From a bacterium UBP11_UBA4055 (GTDB lineage: Bacteria > UBA4055): 52,337 nucleotides of DNA. The first letter of the stretch is position 1, and each line of letters begins with the position of its first letter. The stretch covers positions 3,755 to 56,091 of the forward strand of contig DFZN01000036.1 of NCBI GenBank assembly GCA_002382735.1, written 5' to 3'. Of the stretch, positions 1 to 8,381 are shown in pieces. The notes below the pieces were generated by a model. That model was given only the letters and a program-made list of their open reading frames with translations, made no database searches and was not told where the DNA came from. Both the position numbers and the translations under genes were made by a program.

Positions 1-107
1 GCGGAAAACACCAGCGCCGCCGTGCCCAGTAACACTATCAGTATCGCCCTTAAATTAAAATTCCTGCCGGGTAGGGCAGGAATGTATTCGAAAAACTTGC
101 TTTTCAA
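1..107 (-). CDS. Partial membrane protein, N-terminus only
   Basis: The gene runs off the left edge, so only its first 35 codons are present. Reading the minus strand, an AGGGGAG ribosome binding site at 114-120 sits six bases before a TTG at 105-107. An ATG directly upstream is followed at once by a TAG in the same frame, so TTG is the earliest usable start. The peptide has a short polar, basic N-terminus followed by a hydrophobic stretch (about residues 21-34, ILIVLLGTAALVF) that looks like a first membrane segment or signal anchor. The family cannot be recognised from so little. The inverted repeat at 60-83 lies inside this reading frame. Confidence 0.5.
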   Translation of the reverse strand, partial: MKSKFFEYIPALPGRNFNLRAILIVLLGTAALVFS

Positions 108-320
108 CTACATCTCCCCTCGAAGAGTCCGCGTTATTGCGGCGGCGGTTCGGTAAAGATCCGACTGTTACGGTTGCGGGGCAGTTTCTGAGTTTCACAG
201 AATTCCATGACCAAAGGCCGATATTTCAGACAGAAATTTACGACACCCGCAGAAATATTGCAATAAGTAAATGAAAAATATCTATAATTTTTCTTGATTT
301 GTTAAAGAAAGATTGGGATA
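108..320. other. Divergent intergenic region
   Basis: This stretch separates the partial minus-strand gene from the plus-strand phosphoesterase. Open frames exist on both strands (59-274 plus, about 136-298 minus), but neither has a credible start and ribosome binding site. No clear promoter, RNA or repeat was found. Confidence 0.3.
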
Positions 321-1091
321 TTGAGTATTCTGCGGACCATGAAAACGAGAGGGCTTTTAGACTTGGGAGATAAGATCAGGATAATTCAGCTGAGCGACAT
401 GCACATAAGTTCCGCTGATGTAGTAAGGAACGGTGCTAACATACGCAGGAATTTCCTTAAGGCTCTTGAAAAAGTCAGAGAGATCGAGCATGATTTTATT
501 GTTCTGAGCGGCGATCTTGCCCACGATGTTGACGATAATGATTACACATGGCTTAAAAAGAAAATGCATGACCTCAAATATTATGTAATTCCAGGCAACC
601 ATGACATTACGGAGATCATGGCTAAGAGTTTCGGTCTGGAAAACGACATTATAAGAGGCAGGATATTCTATAAAATATCTTTTAAGGGAAAGGATTTCAT
701 ATTCGCCGACACCTCGATAGAGTGGCTGGACATAAAGACGCTTGACAGCCTTCTTGATAAAAAGTCGCCTGACGGCAGTACTTTTGTTTTCATGCACCAT
801 CCGCCATCACTTTGTAACGCGAGGCACATGGATACATATTATCCCCTCTCCAATCATATTGAGGCTACGGAATATTTTAACCGGTGCCGGCAGATCGAAC
901 ATGTCTTCTGCGCCCATTATCATACTGCCCACCATGTAAAAAAAGAGAATTTCAATATACATATCTGCCCTTCGACCTGGTATCAGATAGGCAGAAAACC
1001 CAAGAAATTCAATATCCGGCACTCAAGACCGGGATACACTGTGATAGATATAGATAAAAGCGTAAATGTAAAAAATTATTTTATAAAATAA
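321..1091 (+). CDS. Calcineurin-like metallophosphoesterase (CpdA/Icc-like)
   Basis: This is a binuclear-metal phosphoesterase of the family that includes 3',5'-cyclic AMP phosphodiesterase CpdA. The motifs occur in order: SDMHIS (D-x-H), LSGDLAHD (GD), IPGNHD (GNHD), FMHHPP, and CAHYHTAHH, which stands where most members have GHxH, so the glycine of that box is alanine. The length of 256 residues fits the family and there is no signal peptide, so it is probably cytoplasmic. Start choice is uncertain: TTG at 321 or ATG at 339, neither with a strong ribosome binding site. The substrate cannot be read from sequence; cyclic nucleotides, other phosphodiesters and phosphoproteins are all possible. 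It converges on def, with an 11-base gap. Confidence 0.8.
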   Translation: MSILRTMKTRGLLDLGDKIRIIQLSDMHISSADVVRNGANIRRNFLKALEKVREIEHDFIVLSGDLAHDVDDNDYTWLKKKMHDLKYYVIPGNHDITEIMAKSFGLENDIIRGRIFYKISFKGKDFIFADTSIEWLDIKTLDSLLDKKSPDGSTFVFMHHPPSLCNARHMDTYYPLSNHIEATEYFNRCRQIEHVFCAHYHTAHHVKKENFNIHICPSTWYQIGRKPKKFNIRHSRPGYTVIDIDKSVNVKNYFIK

Positions 1092-1113
1092 AAAAGGGAC
1101 ATCAATAGTCCCT
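1087..1113 (-). terminator. Rho-independent terminator of yajC-def
   Basis: On the minus strand AGGGAC and GTCCCT pair around a 7-base loop, followed by a run of T. The stem begins inside the last codons of def, so the def stop codon lies in the loop. Confidence 0.75.
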
Positions 1114-1632
1114 CTCTCTCTCTTTCAATGCTTTCAGTTTCCGTTTCAAGAGTTCTTGTTTCAGCTTGGGCAGTCTCGAAACGAAAAGTATCCCCTCAAG
1201 ATGGTCGTATTCATGCTGGATCACTCTTGCCATGAGACCGTCAAATCTCTCTTTATGCCTGTTCCCGTCAATGTCTGTGTATTCAATATTAACAGCTTCG
1301 GGTCTTTCGACTATCTCCCAAATTCCGGGGACGGAAAGACAGCCTTCTTCATATTTCCATGAACCTGCAGGCTCTTTTATTACGGGATTGATGAATACCT
1401 GTTTGAACGCGTGAGTTATTATCTCTGCATCCTCTGAGCTTTCAGGGACTACCACTACGAAAAAACGCTTTGAGACTCCCACCTGCGGCGCGGCCAGCCC
1501 GATCCCGTTGGACTCGGGACACTTTACGAACATTGCCTCAATAAGCTCCTTTATCTCAGGCGTGATCTCTTCAACTTCATCAGCTCTTTTGTGCAGAACC
1601 TCGTCCCCGTATATCCTGATGTCCAATTTCAA
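1102..1632 (-). CDS. def: Peptide deformylase
   Basis: The enzyme removes the formyl group from the N-terminal methionine of new proteins in the cytoplasm. All three family motifs are present: GIGLAAPQVG (about residues 43-52), EGCLS (96-100, metal-ligand Cys98) and QHEYDH (139-144, metal-ligand histidines and catalytic Glu). The length of 176 residues is normal. There is no ATG: the frame begins with TTG at 1630-1632 and a second TTG lies two codons in (1624-1626). The second has the better spacing from the AGGA at the end of yajC, so the real protein may be two residues shorter. It follows yajC by two bases, indicating translational coupling, and ends in a terminator hairpin. Confidence 0.95.
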   Translation of the reverse strand: MKLDIRIYGDEVLHKRADEVEEITPEIKELIEAMFVKCPESNGIGLAAPQVGVSKRFFVVVVPESSEDAEIITHAFKQVFINPVIKEPAGSWKYEEGCLSVPGIWEIVERPEAVNIEYTDIDGNRHKERFDGLMARVIQHEYDHLEGILFVSRLPKLKQELLKRKLKALKERERDY

Positions 1633-1634
1633 TC

Positions 1635-1961
1635 CTATTTATTCTCGATCTCTTTAACATCCGAAAATTTTTCAGCTATGCTGGATTTTAAGAATTCCAT
1701 ATCCGTATTGTTCGATACTTTTACGAGAAATGTCTTTTCCCTTACTTCCAGAACCACGCCGAATATTCCCCCGATAGTCACGATCTTGTCGCCTTTCTTC
1801 AGTTCTGCGAGCATCTGCGAATGCTGTTTTGCTTTCTTGCTCTGAGGCCTGATCATCATAAAGTATATTATGAAGATTATCAGTACGAAAGGTATCATTC
1901 CCGCCAGACTGCTTCCTCCTCCGGGTGACTGCGACATTGATATCAGATTGCTAAAATTCAT
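1635..1961 (-). CDS. yajC: Preprotein translocase accessory subunit YajC
   Basis: A small inner-membrane partner of the SecDF-YajC complex that assists Sec-dependent export. The 108-residue protein has one membrane segment (about residues 22-38) followed by the family signature: RPQSKK directly after the membrane, then KKGDKIVTIGGIFG (about 55-68). A GGGAG ribosome binding site precedes the ATG, and a promoter with TTGCAG and TATATT lies just upstream. It is the first gene of a two-gene operon with def. secD and secF are not in this window. Confidence 0.93.
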   Translation of the reverse strand: MNFSNLISMSQSPGGGSSLAGMIPFVLIIFIIYFMMIRPQSKKAKQHSQMLAELKKGDKIVTIGGIFGVVLEVREKTFLVKVSNNTDMEFLKSSIAEKFSDVKEIENK

Positions 1962-1984
1962 TTTATCTCCCTTTTATTACATTA

Positions 1985-2013
1985 AATATAACATCTTTCC
2001 GCATTTTCTGCAA
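1985..2013 (-). promoter_or_regulatory. Sigma-70-type promoter of yajC-def
   Basis: On the minus strand the -35 is TTGCAG (2008-2013) and the -10 is TATATT (1985-1990), with a spacer of exactly 17 bases. The same -10 recurs at several other genes here. Confidence 0.6.
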
Positions 2014-2023
2014 ATTTACAGAA

Positions 2024-2052
2024 AAGAAAAAAGGCGCTTTTAGGGCGCCTTT
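2024..2052 (-). terminator. Rho-independent terminator of the tRNA-Val/tRNA-Asp unit
   Basis: On the minus strand AAAGGCGC and GCGCCTTT pair around a 7-base loop, followed by T residues. The stem starts at the last base of the encoded CCA of tRNA-Asp. Confidence 0.8.
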
Positions 2053-2129
2053 GGCGGTCCGGACGAGACTCGAACTCGCAACTTCCTGCGTGACAGGCAG
2101 GTGCTCTAACCAGATTGAACTACCGGACC
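2052..2129 (-). tRNA. tRNA-Asp (anticodon GTC), CCA encoded
   Basis: Full cloverleaf on the minus strand: acceptor GGTCCGG pairs with CCGGACC, the anticodon loop CTGTCAC sits on a five-base stem (CCTGC/GCAGG), and the T loop is TTCGAGT. The discriminator G is followed by an encoded CCA (2052-2054). It lies 15 bases downstream of tRNA-Val in the same transcription unit. Confidence 0.95.
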
Positions 2130-2144
2130 TTTTCCTATTTTAAG

Positions 2145-2219
2145 TGGGAACTACTAGGCTCGAACTAGTGACCCCCTGCTTGTAAGGCAGGTGCTCTAAA
2201 CCAACTGAGCTAAGCTCCC
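2145..2219 (-). tRNA. tRNA-Val (anticodon TAC)
   Basis: Full cloverleaf on the minus strand: acceptor GGGAGCT pairs with AGTTCCC (one G-T pair), the anticodon loop is CTTACAA, and the T loop TTCGAGC is present. The discriminator A is followed by CTT, so CCA is not encoded, unlike the neighbouring tRNA-Asp. It is the first gene of the tRNA unit. Confidence 0.95.
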
Positions 2220-2231
2220 GAACAACGCGCA

Positions 2232-2260
2232 AATATACAATTATAATTTTTTGTTGTCAA
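2232..2260 (-). promoter_or_regulatory. Consensus promoter of the tRNA-Val/tRNA-Asp unit
   Basis: TTGACA (2255-2260), a 17-base spacer and TATATT (2232-2237) on the minus strand. The -35 overlaps the last codons of the upstream gene. A GC-rich discriminator (GCGCG) follows the -10, as is common for stringently controlled stable-RNA promoters. Confidence 0.8.
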
Positions 2261-2483
2261 GTCTTTTTTCCTGAGATTTCGAACCTTCATTTCTGAAGTT
2301 CTTCATTATCCCGTACGGAAATATCACAATGAGACTGAAAAGAACAAGTACCGGCGAAAGAGTAAGCGACCAGAACGAGTCGTAAGTCCCGACTGACATC
2401 AGGTAGAATCCGAGAGCCAGAACTCCAAGTCCTATAGCGAATATGATATAATTTTTTCTGGTAAAGTATAATTTTCTGCTCAT
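2241..2483 (-). CDS. Small two-helix membrane protein, DUF3098-like
   Basis: An 80-residue protein with a short basic N-terminus (MSRKLYFTRKNY), two membrane helices (about residues 12-31 and 39-60) separated by a short polar loop, and a charged lysine-rich C-terminus. The pattern of an aromatic and basic start, an ALGFYLMS helix and an SPVLVLFSL helix resembles the DUF3098 proteins of Bacteroidetes, whose function is unknown. A longer frame opens at 2510, but the ATG at 2483 lies directly after the stop codon of the foldase gene and is the better start. It is probably co-translated with that gene. Its 3' end overlaps the tRNA promoter. Confidence 0.7.
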   Translation of the reverse strand: MSRKLYFTRKNYIIFAIGLGVLALGFYLMSVGTYDSFWSLTLSPVLVLFSLIVIFPYGIMKNFRNEGSKSQEKRLDNKKL

Positions 2484-2484
2484 A

Positions 2485-4308
2485 TTATCTGTACATCCCT
2501 CTGTAATCAACCAGTTCAGCTTTTTCTACAAGACCGTTTATCCACTCTTCCACCATCTGCCTCTGAAGGTAGGATTCATGCCTCTGCCTGAAAGCGGTTT
2601 TCTCATCGTCGTATTTCTTCTGATCGAACTCGTCTTTATCAATAAGATAGATCACATAAGCTCCCTGAACGCCTTTGAAAGGGCTGCTGACCTTTCCTTC
2701 CTCAAGGTTCAGTGCTGTTTCGTACATCACTCTGTCCACACCCACATTGTCAACATATCCGTCAACTGCGAATTTTCCAGATATACCTGTCTTAAAATTT
2801 TTTTCAGCCGCAACTGAGTTCATTGTAAGAGTATCTGTAACAGAACCTGCTGCCTCCAGCATCTTCTGATAGGCTGTTTCCAGTCCTTTATTCTGCCTGA
2901 GCCTGTAAACTATAGATTTTCTTACTTCGTCAAGAGTTTTAGCTCTTTCCGGCTTGACCTCTTTTACTCTCATTATAATATATCCCGCATCCGATACCAT
3001 GATAGAACTGATCGTTCCGGTCTCGCTACCGAAAAGAAAATCACCCATACCCGGAACTATACCAAGTTCAGTCGTCCGGTCGGTTTTCTGCATGAAAGGA
3101 GCTTCAGTTATCTTCAGTCCCAGCTTCTCTGCTGCAGTATTAAAAGATTCCGGACCGTTCCCGTTCCTGTATATCTCGTCCCTGAAATTTACTGCGGAAT
3201 ACTGAGCATCTTCGTATGTGGACGGATATGTCTTGAATTTGACAAGAATGTGACTTGCTTTAACTTCCTTGACTTCTTTCTTTACTTTTTTCTTATCCGT
3301 TACCTTGATGATATGGTAACCGAATTTTGTTTTGACCGGACCTACAACTTCCCCTATTTCGGCTTCGAATGCGGCCTCTTCGAATTCAGGCACCATCTTT
3401 CCTCTTTCGAAATATCCGAGATCTCCTCCGCTCTTTGCCGAAGGGTCTTCGGAATAATTCTTCGCCACTTCTTCGAAAGGTATGCCGTTATCAAGCTGCG
3501 TCAGTGCGTAATTTATATCGTCGAGGGATAGCGTTGAGTCCTTTGCAGTTGGTGCTGTGCTGAAAATGATATAATCAAAATTCCTCTGCTCCGCAGTTTT
3601 CGGAAATTCATTCGGGTTCTCATTAAAGTATTTTTCGATCTCCTCATCAGTTATCAAAGAATCTGCCGGCATAAAATCATTTGTGGCAGCCTTAAGCCAT
3701 TTCACCTGTACTTTCAGATTCGACTGCCTGTATAGTTCCTGAAGCTCAAATTCAGACAGATATACCGAATTTCCCACTCTGTTCTGCAGAAGTTCCGCGG
3801 GCAACCTGCCTTCATAAGCATTTTCTATCATTTTGTAAAATTCCTGCATCTGCGGGTTGGGATTTTTTATGAACTGTTCCCATTTCTTCTGGTCGAATAC
3901 ACCGTCGGTCATGAACTGGGGCTGATTACGAAGTTCGGGAAGCGGGTTTGTCAGGATCTGATCGTAAACCTGTTCTTTTGAAACAGTGATGTTCTGTTTT
4001 TCGAGTTCCTGTCTTATGACGATCATTTTGACAAAATCACCCCAGGCTTTCTGCCTCTGTTCCGCGGCTTTGACACCTGAAATATCTTTATCGCCCAGGC
4101 TCTTTACATAACTGTCTTCAAGCTGCTTCAGCTCTGTGTATTTTACATCCTGACCGTTAATTGTGGCGATCAGTCCCTGAGCTCTCACATCGTTCGATCC
4201 GCCTTTAAGGCCGCCCATACCCCAGTCGAAGATAATAGTTATTATAAATGCCGCTATCACGATCCACATTACGATCGCAAGTTTTTCCCTGATCAGTCTT
4301 ATCATCAT
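2485..4308 (-). CDS. Periplasmic peptidyl-prolyl isomerase, PpiD/SurA type
   Basis: A membrane-anchored folding factor for exported proteins. One N-terminal membrane helix (about residues 8-28) is followed by a SurA_N-like helical region (about 45-220). A parvulin rotamase domain follows (about 240-345), with the signature of an SEDPSAKSGGDLG loop and FGYHIIKV at its end. A second, more divergent rotamase-like module (SHILVKF, GYIIMRV) runs to about residue 480. The length of 607 residues matches PpiD proteins of the Bacteroidetes group. The start MMIR lies about nine bases after a CGGAGC ribosome binding site, and a consensus promoter lies upstream. It is the first gene of a pair with the DUF3098-like protein. 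It may serve the many exported proteins encoded nearby. Confidence 0.9.
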   Translation of the reverse strand: MMIRLIREKLAIVMWIVIAAFIITIIFDWGMGGLKGGSNDVRAQGLIATINGQDVKYTELKQLEDSYVKSLGDKDISGVKAAEQRQKAWGDFVKMIVIRQELEKQNITVSKEQVYDQILTNPLPELRNQPQFMTDGVFDQKKWEQFIKNPNPQMQEFYKMIENAYEGRLPAELLQNRVGNSVYLSEFELQELYRQSNLKVQVKWLKAATNDFMPADSLITDEEIEKYFNENPNEFPKTAEQRNFDYIIFSTAPTAKDSTLSLDDINYALTQLDNGIPFEEVAKNYSEDPSAKSGGDLGYFERGKMVPEFEEAAFEAEIGEVVGPVKTKFGYHIIKVTDKKKVKKEVKEVKASHILVKFKTYPSTYEDAQYSAVNFRDEIYRNGNGPESFNTAAEKLGLKITEAPFMQKTDRTTELGIVPGMGDFLFGSETGTISSIMVSDAGYIIMRVKEVKPERAKTLDEVRKSIVYRLRQNKGLETAYQKMLEAAGSVTDTLTMNSVAAEKNFKTGISGKFAVDGYVDNVGVDRVMYETALNLEEGKVSSPFKGVQGAYVIYLIDKDEFDQKKYDDEKTAFRQRHESYLQRQMVEEWINGLVEKAELVDYRGMYR

Positions 4309-4371
4309 AAGAAATGCTCCGAAGTTTTTATTTCAACAAAGAAACAACATGCCTGTTTCCAAAGGACATAG

Positions 4372-4400
4372 AATATAGCTCTATCGTTATAAAATGTCAA
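4372..4400 (-). promoter_or_regulatory. Consensus promoter of the foldase operon
   Basis: TTGACA (4395-4400), a 17-base spacer and TATATT (4372-4377) on the minus strand, 64 bases upstream of the start codon. Confidence 0.75.
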
Positions 4401-4456
4401 TCAAAAAATATCGTAAAATAAGCATTTAATTATGAGTCATTTCGGCATTCTGTCCG

Positions 4457-6400
4457 TCACTTCAGAACGATCTCGCATCCCCTCACTTTTTCATCTGTCC
4501 CGAGAATATAGGAATATCCTGCCGATGTGATCCTGTAAGAATTCTTTTCAAAATTGACCTCTGCGCAGGCGGTCTTTAAGATTCCGCCGAGGCTCTCAAA
4601 ATCGAGAAGCCTGTAATTTCCGGCTAAATACTCATGGTCCCTTCCGCCTACTATATTCTTTACGGGTATCTGAAGGTAATTTATTATCTCTTCAGTCTCA
4701 AACCACTCGCCCGGTGTGATAAGATAATCTATCTGCCTGACATTTGTACGGGATAAATAAGGATTTATGATCCGCGTGATATCCGACCGTTTAACACCGC
4801 CTGCGAATAATATATTCTCACCCCGGTTCCTCAAAACAGTGCTTTGGCCTGATGATGTTTTAAAAACATAAAGAACCCGATCGTTTTCAATTGAGTAAAA
4901 CGAGATCCCGATCATTATTGTAGATGCAAAGACGGTGGCGGTCTTGTATCTGTGATCTTTTAAATAAAATACCGCGGCGAGGAAGAGTATCAGCGCAGCA
5001 GTAACAAGCGCGTCGGTACTCCCGTGAAGAGTGAATATTTCCGTTTCGGCGGTGCTTCCGGTTATGTACATTATGATCTTGATTATAAATTCTGCCTCAT
5101 CCGCAAAAAATTCTGCCGCAAGGTTCACTTTATCGGCCGCAATTATCATAATTCCGGACATAAAGGCCGCCGCTGTTAAAGGTATCAGCAGTAAATTTGA
5201 GAAGATAGAAATGAAATTATATCTTCCGAAAAGATACAGCAAGAAAGGTAAAAGCCCGATCGTAACCGATGTCGAAAGCAGAAGCCCCTCATAGATTTTC
5301 CTCAACAACCTGTTCTCTGTCTTTAAATATCTGTTCAGCCTGTCTGAGAGAGGCTGGTGGATCAGTACTATCGATAGTACAGCCGCAAAGGAAAGAATAA
5401 ATCCGGGCGTGAATATCTGATTGGGGTCGTAAGACAGGCTGATAAGTCCTGCCGTTCCGATAACATCCGTTGCGCGGAGCTTCCTTTTTAAAGGTTTGCT
5501 CAGCATCAGTATTATTGCCATCAGTACTGCTCTTATCACCGAAGGGCTGCCCCCTGTGAAAACAGCATAGAATACGAGAGCGGACGAATTTATGATTAGA
5601 TAAGGCCATTTCTTTAGATGCAGAAAGGAATTAAGAATCCCCAGAAGAAGAACGACAAAGCCGACATGAAGCCCCGATACCGCCAGCAGATGGATCGTTC
5701 CGCTGTCGGCGAACTCCTTTATCCTGTTATCTTCGAGTCTGCCCTTATCGCCCGTCATTATGGCCGTCAGAAACCCGCCTGCAGTATAGTTCAGCCTGCG
5801 GTCAAAGATATCTTCAGCCTTTGACTGAAGACTGTTCATGAAATATGTCAATCCTGCCTTATTTTTCCTAAGTTCAGTCAGATAAGCGTCTTTTATCTCT
5901 GAAACTGTGTATTTTACGGTCGAAAGAAGTCTTCTGTCCGTCTCATATTTGTTCAAAGGTGCTTTAAAAGGCAGAAGTTTACCTGAAACCGCTACTGTGT
6001 CTCCCTCCGTCAATCCCGTCCTGTTCAGATATGCATTAAATTTTGACTCTAAAGCCGCGGTCCGGCCGGATATCCTTACGGAATCGGAGCTTATAACAAC
6101 AGAGGATGACAAAAGGTATTCGTTCAGCCCTGATATCCTTCCGTAAACGACCGCTTCTTTTTCCTCCAGCCCTTCCATCATGTCCCTGATCATGATCTGA
6201 CCGTGGTTGTGCAGAGAAAATATCGCCGAACCGGTTATAAAAGCAATTACAGGGAGTTTTGACCTTGAAGACAAGAAAAAAAGAACCGCTGCGGCAGGAT
6301 AAATAAATATGTAGTATAAGGAACTGTAGCAAGCGAATGCTGTCACTATTCCCGCCGAAAAGAAAAAAAGCAGGGCGATATTGTCGGGCCGTTTTATCAT
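4457..6400 (-). CDS. ComEC/Rec2 family DNA-uptake channel protein
   Basis: This polytopic inner-membrane protein belongs to the family that moves single-stranded DNA into the cytoplasm during natural transformation. An N-terminal membrane pair is followed by an OB-like region (DUF4131 type, about residues 75-170). The Competence domain comes next, with the hallmark HLLAVSGLHVGF (about 237-248) and GGSPSVIRA, then several further helices to about 490. The C-terminal 150 residues contain short beta-rich segments (DYLITPGEW, NIVGGRDHEYLAG) but no HxHxDH, so the metallo-beta-lactamase-like nuclease domain of full-length ComEC is reduced to a remnant or missing. At 647 residues it is shorter than the usual 700-800. 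No other competence genes are nearby. The ribosome binding site is weak. Confidence 0.88.
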   Translation of the reverse strand: MIKRPDNIALLFFFSAGIVTAFACYSSLYYIFIYPAAAVLFFLSSRSKLPVIAFITGSAIFSLHNHGQIMIRDMMEGLEEKEAVVYGRISGLNEYLLSSSVVISSDSVRISGRTAALESKFNAYLNRTGLTEGDTVAVSGKLLPFKAPLNKYETDRRLLSTVKYTVSEIKDAYLTELRKNKAGLTYFMNSLQSKAEDIFDRRLNYTAGGFLTAIMTGDKGRLEDNRIKEFADSGTIHLLAVSGLHVGFVVLLLGILNSFLHLKKWPYLIINSSALVFYAVFTGGSPSVIRAVLMAIILMLSKPLKRKLRATDVIGTAGLISLSYDPNQIFTPGFILSFAAVLSIVLIHQPLSDRLNRYLKTENRLLRKIYEGLLLSTSVTIGLLPFLLYLFGRYNFISIFSNLLLIPLTAAAFMSGIMIIAADKVNLAAEFFADEAEFIIKIIMYITGSTAETEIFTLHGSTDALVTAALILFLAAVFYLKDHRYKTATVFASTIMIGISFYSIENDRVLYVFKTSSGQSTVLRNRGENILFAGGVKRSDITRIINPYLSRTNVRQIDYLITPGEWFETEEIINYLQIPVKNIVGGRDHEYLAGNYRLLDFESLGGILKTACAEVNFEKNSYRITSAGYSYILGTDEKVRGCEIVLK

Positions 6401-6461
6401 GCAGGTTAATATTATTAAATAAAAACAGGGATTTCAACACAAAAAAATATCATTTTTTACA

Positions 6462-6490
6462 TTGAATTATACCTGAAAAAATCATATAAT
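6462..6490 (+). promoter_or_regulatory. Promoter of parE
   Basis: TTGAAT (6462-6467), a 17-base spacer and TATAAT (6485-6490), ending 38 bases upstream of the parE start. Confidence 0.7.
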
Positions 6491-6528
6491 TACTCATTCT
6501 GAAAATACCTGATAAAAAAAGGAATAAA

Positions 6529-8370
6529 ATGGAAAGCGCTGCAGGTACAGTTAAATACGACGAGAGTAAAATACAGACCCTTTCTTCTCTCGAGCATATA
6601 AGGCTCAGGACGGGAATGTATATCGGAAGGCTCGGTGACGGAAGCACTTACGAGGACGGGATATATATTCTGTTGAAGGAGATCGTTGACAATTCGATCG
6701 ACGAATATATTGAAGGTTACGGCAAAAGAATAGATATTAAAATATCGGAAAAAAAAGTGGCTGTCAGGGACTACGGAAGGGGAATACCGCTCGGAAAACT
6801 GATAGACTGTGTTTCAATTATAAACACCGGGGGAAAATTCAACAGCGATGTTTTTCAGTACAGTGTGGGGCTCAACGGGGTAGGTACGAAAGCAGTAAAC
6901 GCCCTCAGCGATCCTTATATTGTCAGAAGCATCAGGGACGGCAAATTCAGAGAGCTTACCTTCTGCAGTGGCAAACTTACATCCGACACGAACGGTGATA
7001 CGAAAGAGCCTGACGGGACTTACACTGAATTTGTGCCCGATCCCGAGATATTCAAAGACTACGAGTTCAATTTCGATTATATAAAAAAACGCCTTTATTT
7101 CTACGCGTATCTGAATAAAGGCCTCAAGATTTACTTCAACAATGATAAGATCGTGTCTTCAGGGGGACTTCTTGACCTTCTGACAGAGCAGGTGGAATAC
7201 CCGCTCTATGAACCGATCTATTATTGTTCGGACTCGCTTGAATTCGCGTTCACGCACATTGATTCTTACGGCGAAAGTTATTATTCGTTCGTGAACGGCC
7301 AATATACGAATGACGGCGGCACACATCAGTCAGCTTTCAAGGAAGCGATCTTAAAATCCGTCAACGAGTACGCAAAGAAGAATTTCGAGGCTAAAGATGT
7401 GAGGGACGGTATCGTAGGCGCCGTCGCGGTCAAGGTCAGGCAGCCTGTTTTTGAATCGCAGACCAAGAACAAGCTCGGAAACACCGAGATCAAGTTCAAG
7501 ATAATATCCGAGATCAAGGATTTTCTGATTGATTATTTCTATAAGCACCAGGATATAGCTGAGCAGATCTATCTCAAGATCGCCCTTAACGAAAAGATCC
7601 GAAAAGAACTCAAAGCCGTTCAGCAGGAGGCAAAGGAACTTTCGAAGAAAACATCGATCAGGATACCCAAGCTCAAGGACTGCAAATATCATTTCAACGA
7701 AATTCCGACAGGCAGGAAAAAGGAGCTCTGGAGGGGCGACGAGTCCGTAATTTTCCTTACCGAGGGTGACAGCGCCGCGGGAAGCATGATATCGAGCAGG
7801 GATGTTGAAACTCAGGCTATATTCGCTCTCAAGGGTAAACTTCTGAATGTTCACGGTCTAAAACGCGATTATATTTATAAGAATGAAGAGATCTACAACA
7901 TAATAAAGACGATGAATATCGAGGACGGCATAGACAACCTCAGATATTCCAAGATAATTATCGCGACCGACTCTGACCCTGACGGACTTCATATAAGGAA
8001 TCTGCTTCTGACCTTCTTTCTGCACTTTTATGAGAGTCTTATACTGAAAGGTCATATTTACATTCTGGAAACTCCGCTTTTCAGGGTAAGGAACAAAAAG
8101 GAAACCGTTTACTGCTACAGCGACAGCGAAAAGAGCGCGGCGATCAGAAGACTCGGTTCGGATCCCGAGGTCACAAGATTCAAGGGGCTTGGAGAAATAT
8201 CGCCTAAAGAGTTCGGAAGGTTCATAGGTCCGGACATGAGGCTTATTCAGGTGAGCGTGGAGCATTTAAAGGACATACCCGACGCACTCGAATTCTATAT
8301 GGGGAAAAATACACCCGAAAGAAGAACTTATATTATGGAGAATCTGCACAGGTTCGAAGAAACTGTATAA
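6529..8370 (+). CDS. parE: DNA topoisomerase IV subunit B (type IIA, ParE)
   Basis: This is the ATPase/TOPRIM subunit of a type IIA topoisomerase, which relaxes and decatenates DNA together with ParC. The GHKL ATPase motifs are present: the N-box EIVDNSIDE (about 51-59), DYGRGIP (81-87) and GLNGVGTKAVNA (114-125). The TOPRIM motifs are FLTEGDSAAGS (about 408-418) and ATDSDPDG (about 478-485), and the C-terminal RFKGLGE is present. The opening TLSSLEHIRLRTGMYIGRLG and the phrase LKEIVDNSIDEYI are typical of ParE rather than GyrB of Bacteroidetes-like bacteria. The length of 613 residues fits. A strong AAAGGA ribosome binding site precedes the ATG. parC is not adjacent. Calling it GyrB is the only serious alternative. 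Confidence 0.9.
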   Translation: MESAAGTVKYDESKIQTLSSLEHIRLRTGMYIGRLGDGSTYEDGIYILLKEIVDNSIDEYIEGYGKRIDIKISEKKVAVRDYGRGIPLGKLIDCVSIINTGGKFNSDVFQYSVGLNGVGTKAVNALSDPYIVRSIRDGKFRELTFCSGKLTSDTNGDTKEPDGTYTEFVPDPEIFKDYEFNFDYIKKRLYFYAYLNKGLKIYFNNDKIVSSGGLLDLLTEQVEYPLYEPIYYCSDSLEFAFTHIDSYGESYYSFVNGQYTNDGGTHQSAFKEAILKSVNEYAKKNFEAKDVRDGIVGAVAVKVRQPVFESQTKNKLGNTEIKFKIISEIKDFLIDYFYKHQDIAEQIYLKIALNEKIRKELKAVQQEAKELSKKTSIRIPKLKDCKYHFNEIPTGRKKELWRGDESVIFLTEGDSAAGSMISSRDVETQAIFALKGKLLNVHGLKRDYIYKNEEIYNIIKTMNIEDGIDNLRYSKIIIATDSDPDGLHIRNLLLTFFLHFYESLILKGHIYILETPLFRVRNKKETVYCYSDSEKSAAIRRLGSDPEVTRFKGLGEISPKEFGRFIGPDMRLIQVSVEHLKDIPDALEFYMGKNTPERRTYIMENLHRFEETV

Positions 8371-8381
8371 TTAAGCATATC

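Noticed and set aside
60..83. Perfect 9-base hairpin that looks like a terminator
   Set aside because: It lies inside the coding sequence of the partial minus-strand gene and has no T run.
59..274. Open plus-strand frame upstream of the phosphoesterase
   Set aside because: It has no start codon with a ribosome binding site, begins right after a stop, and overlaps a better-supported minus-strand start.
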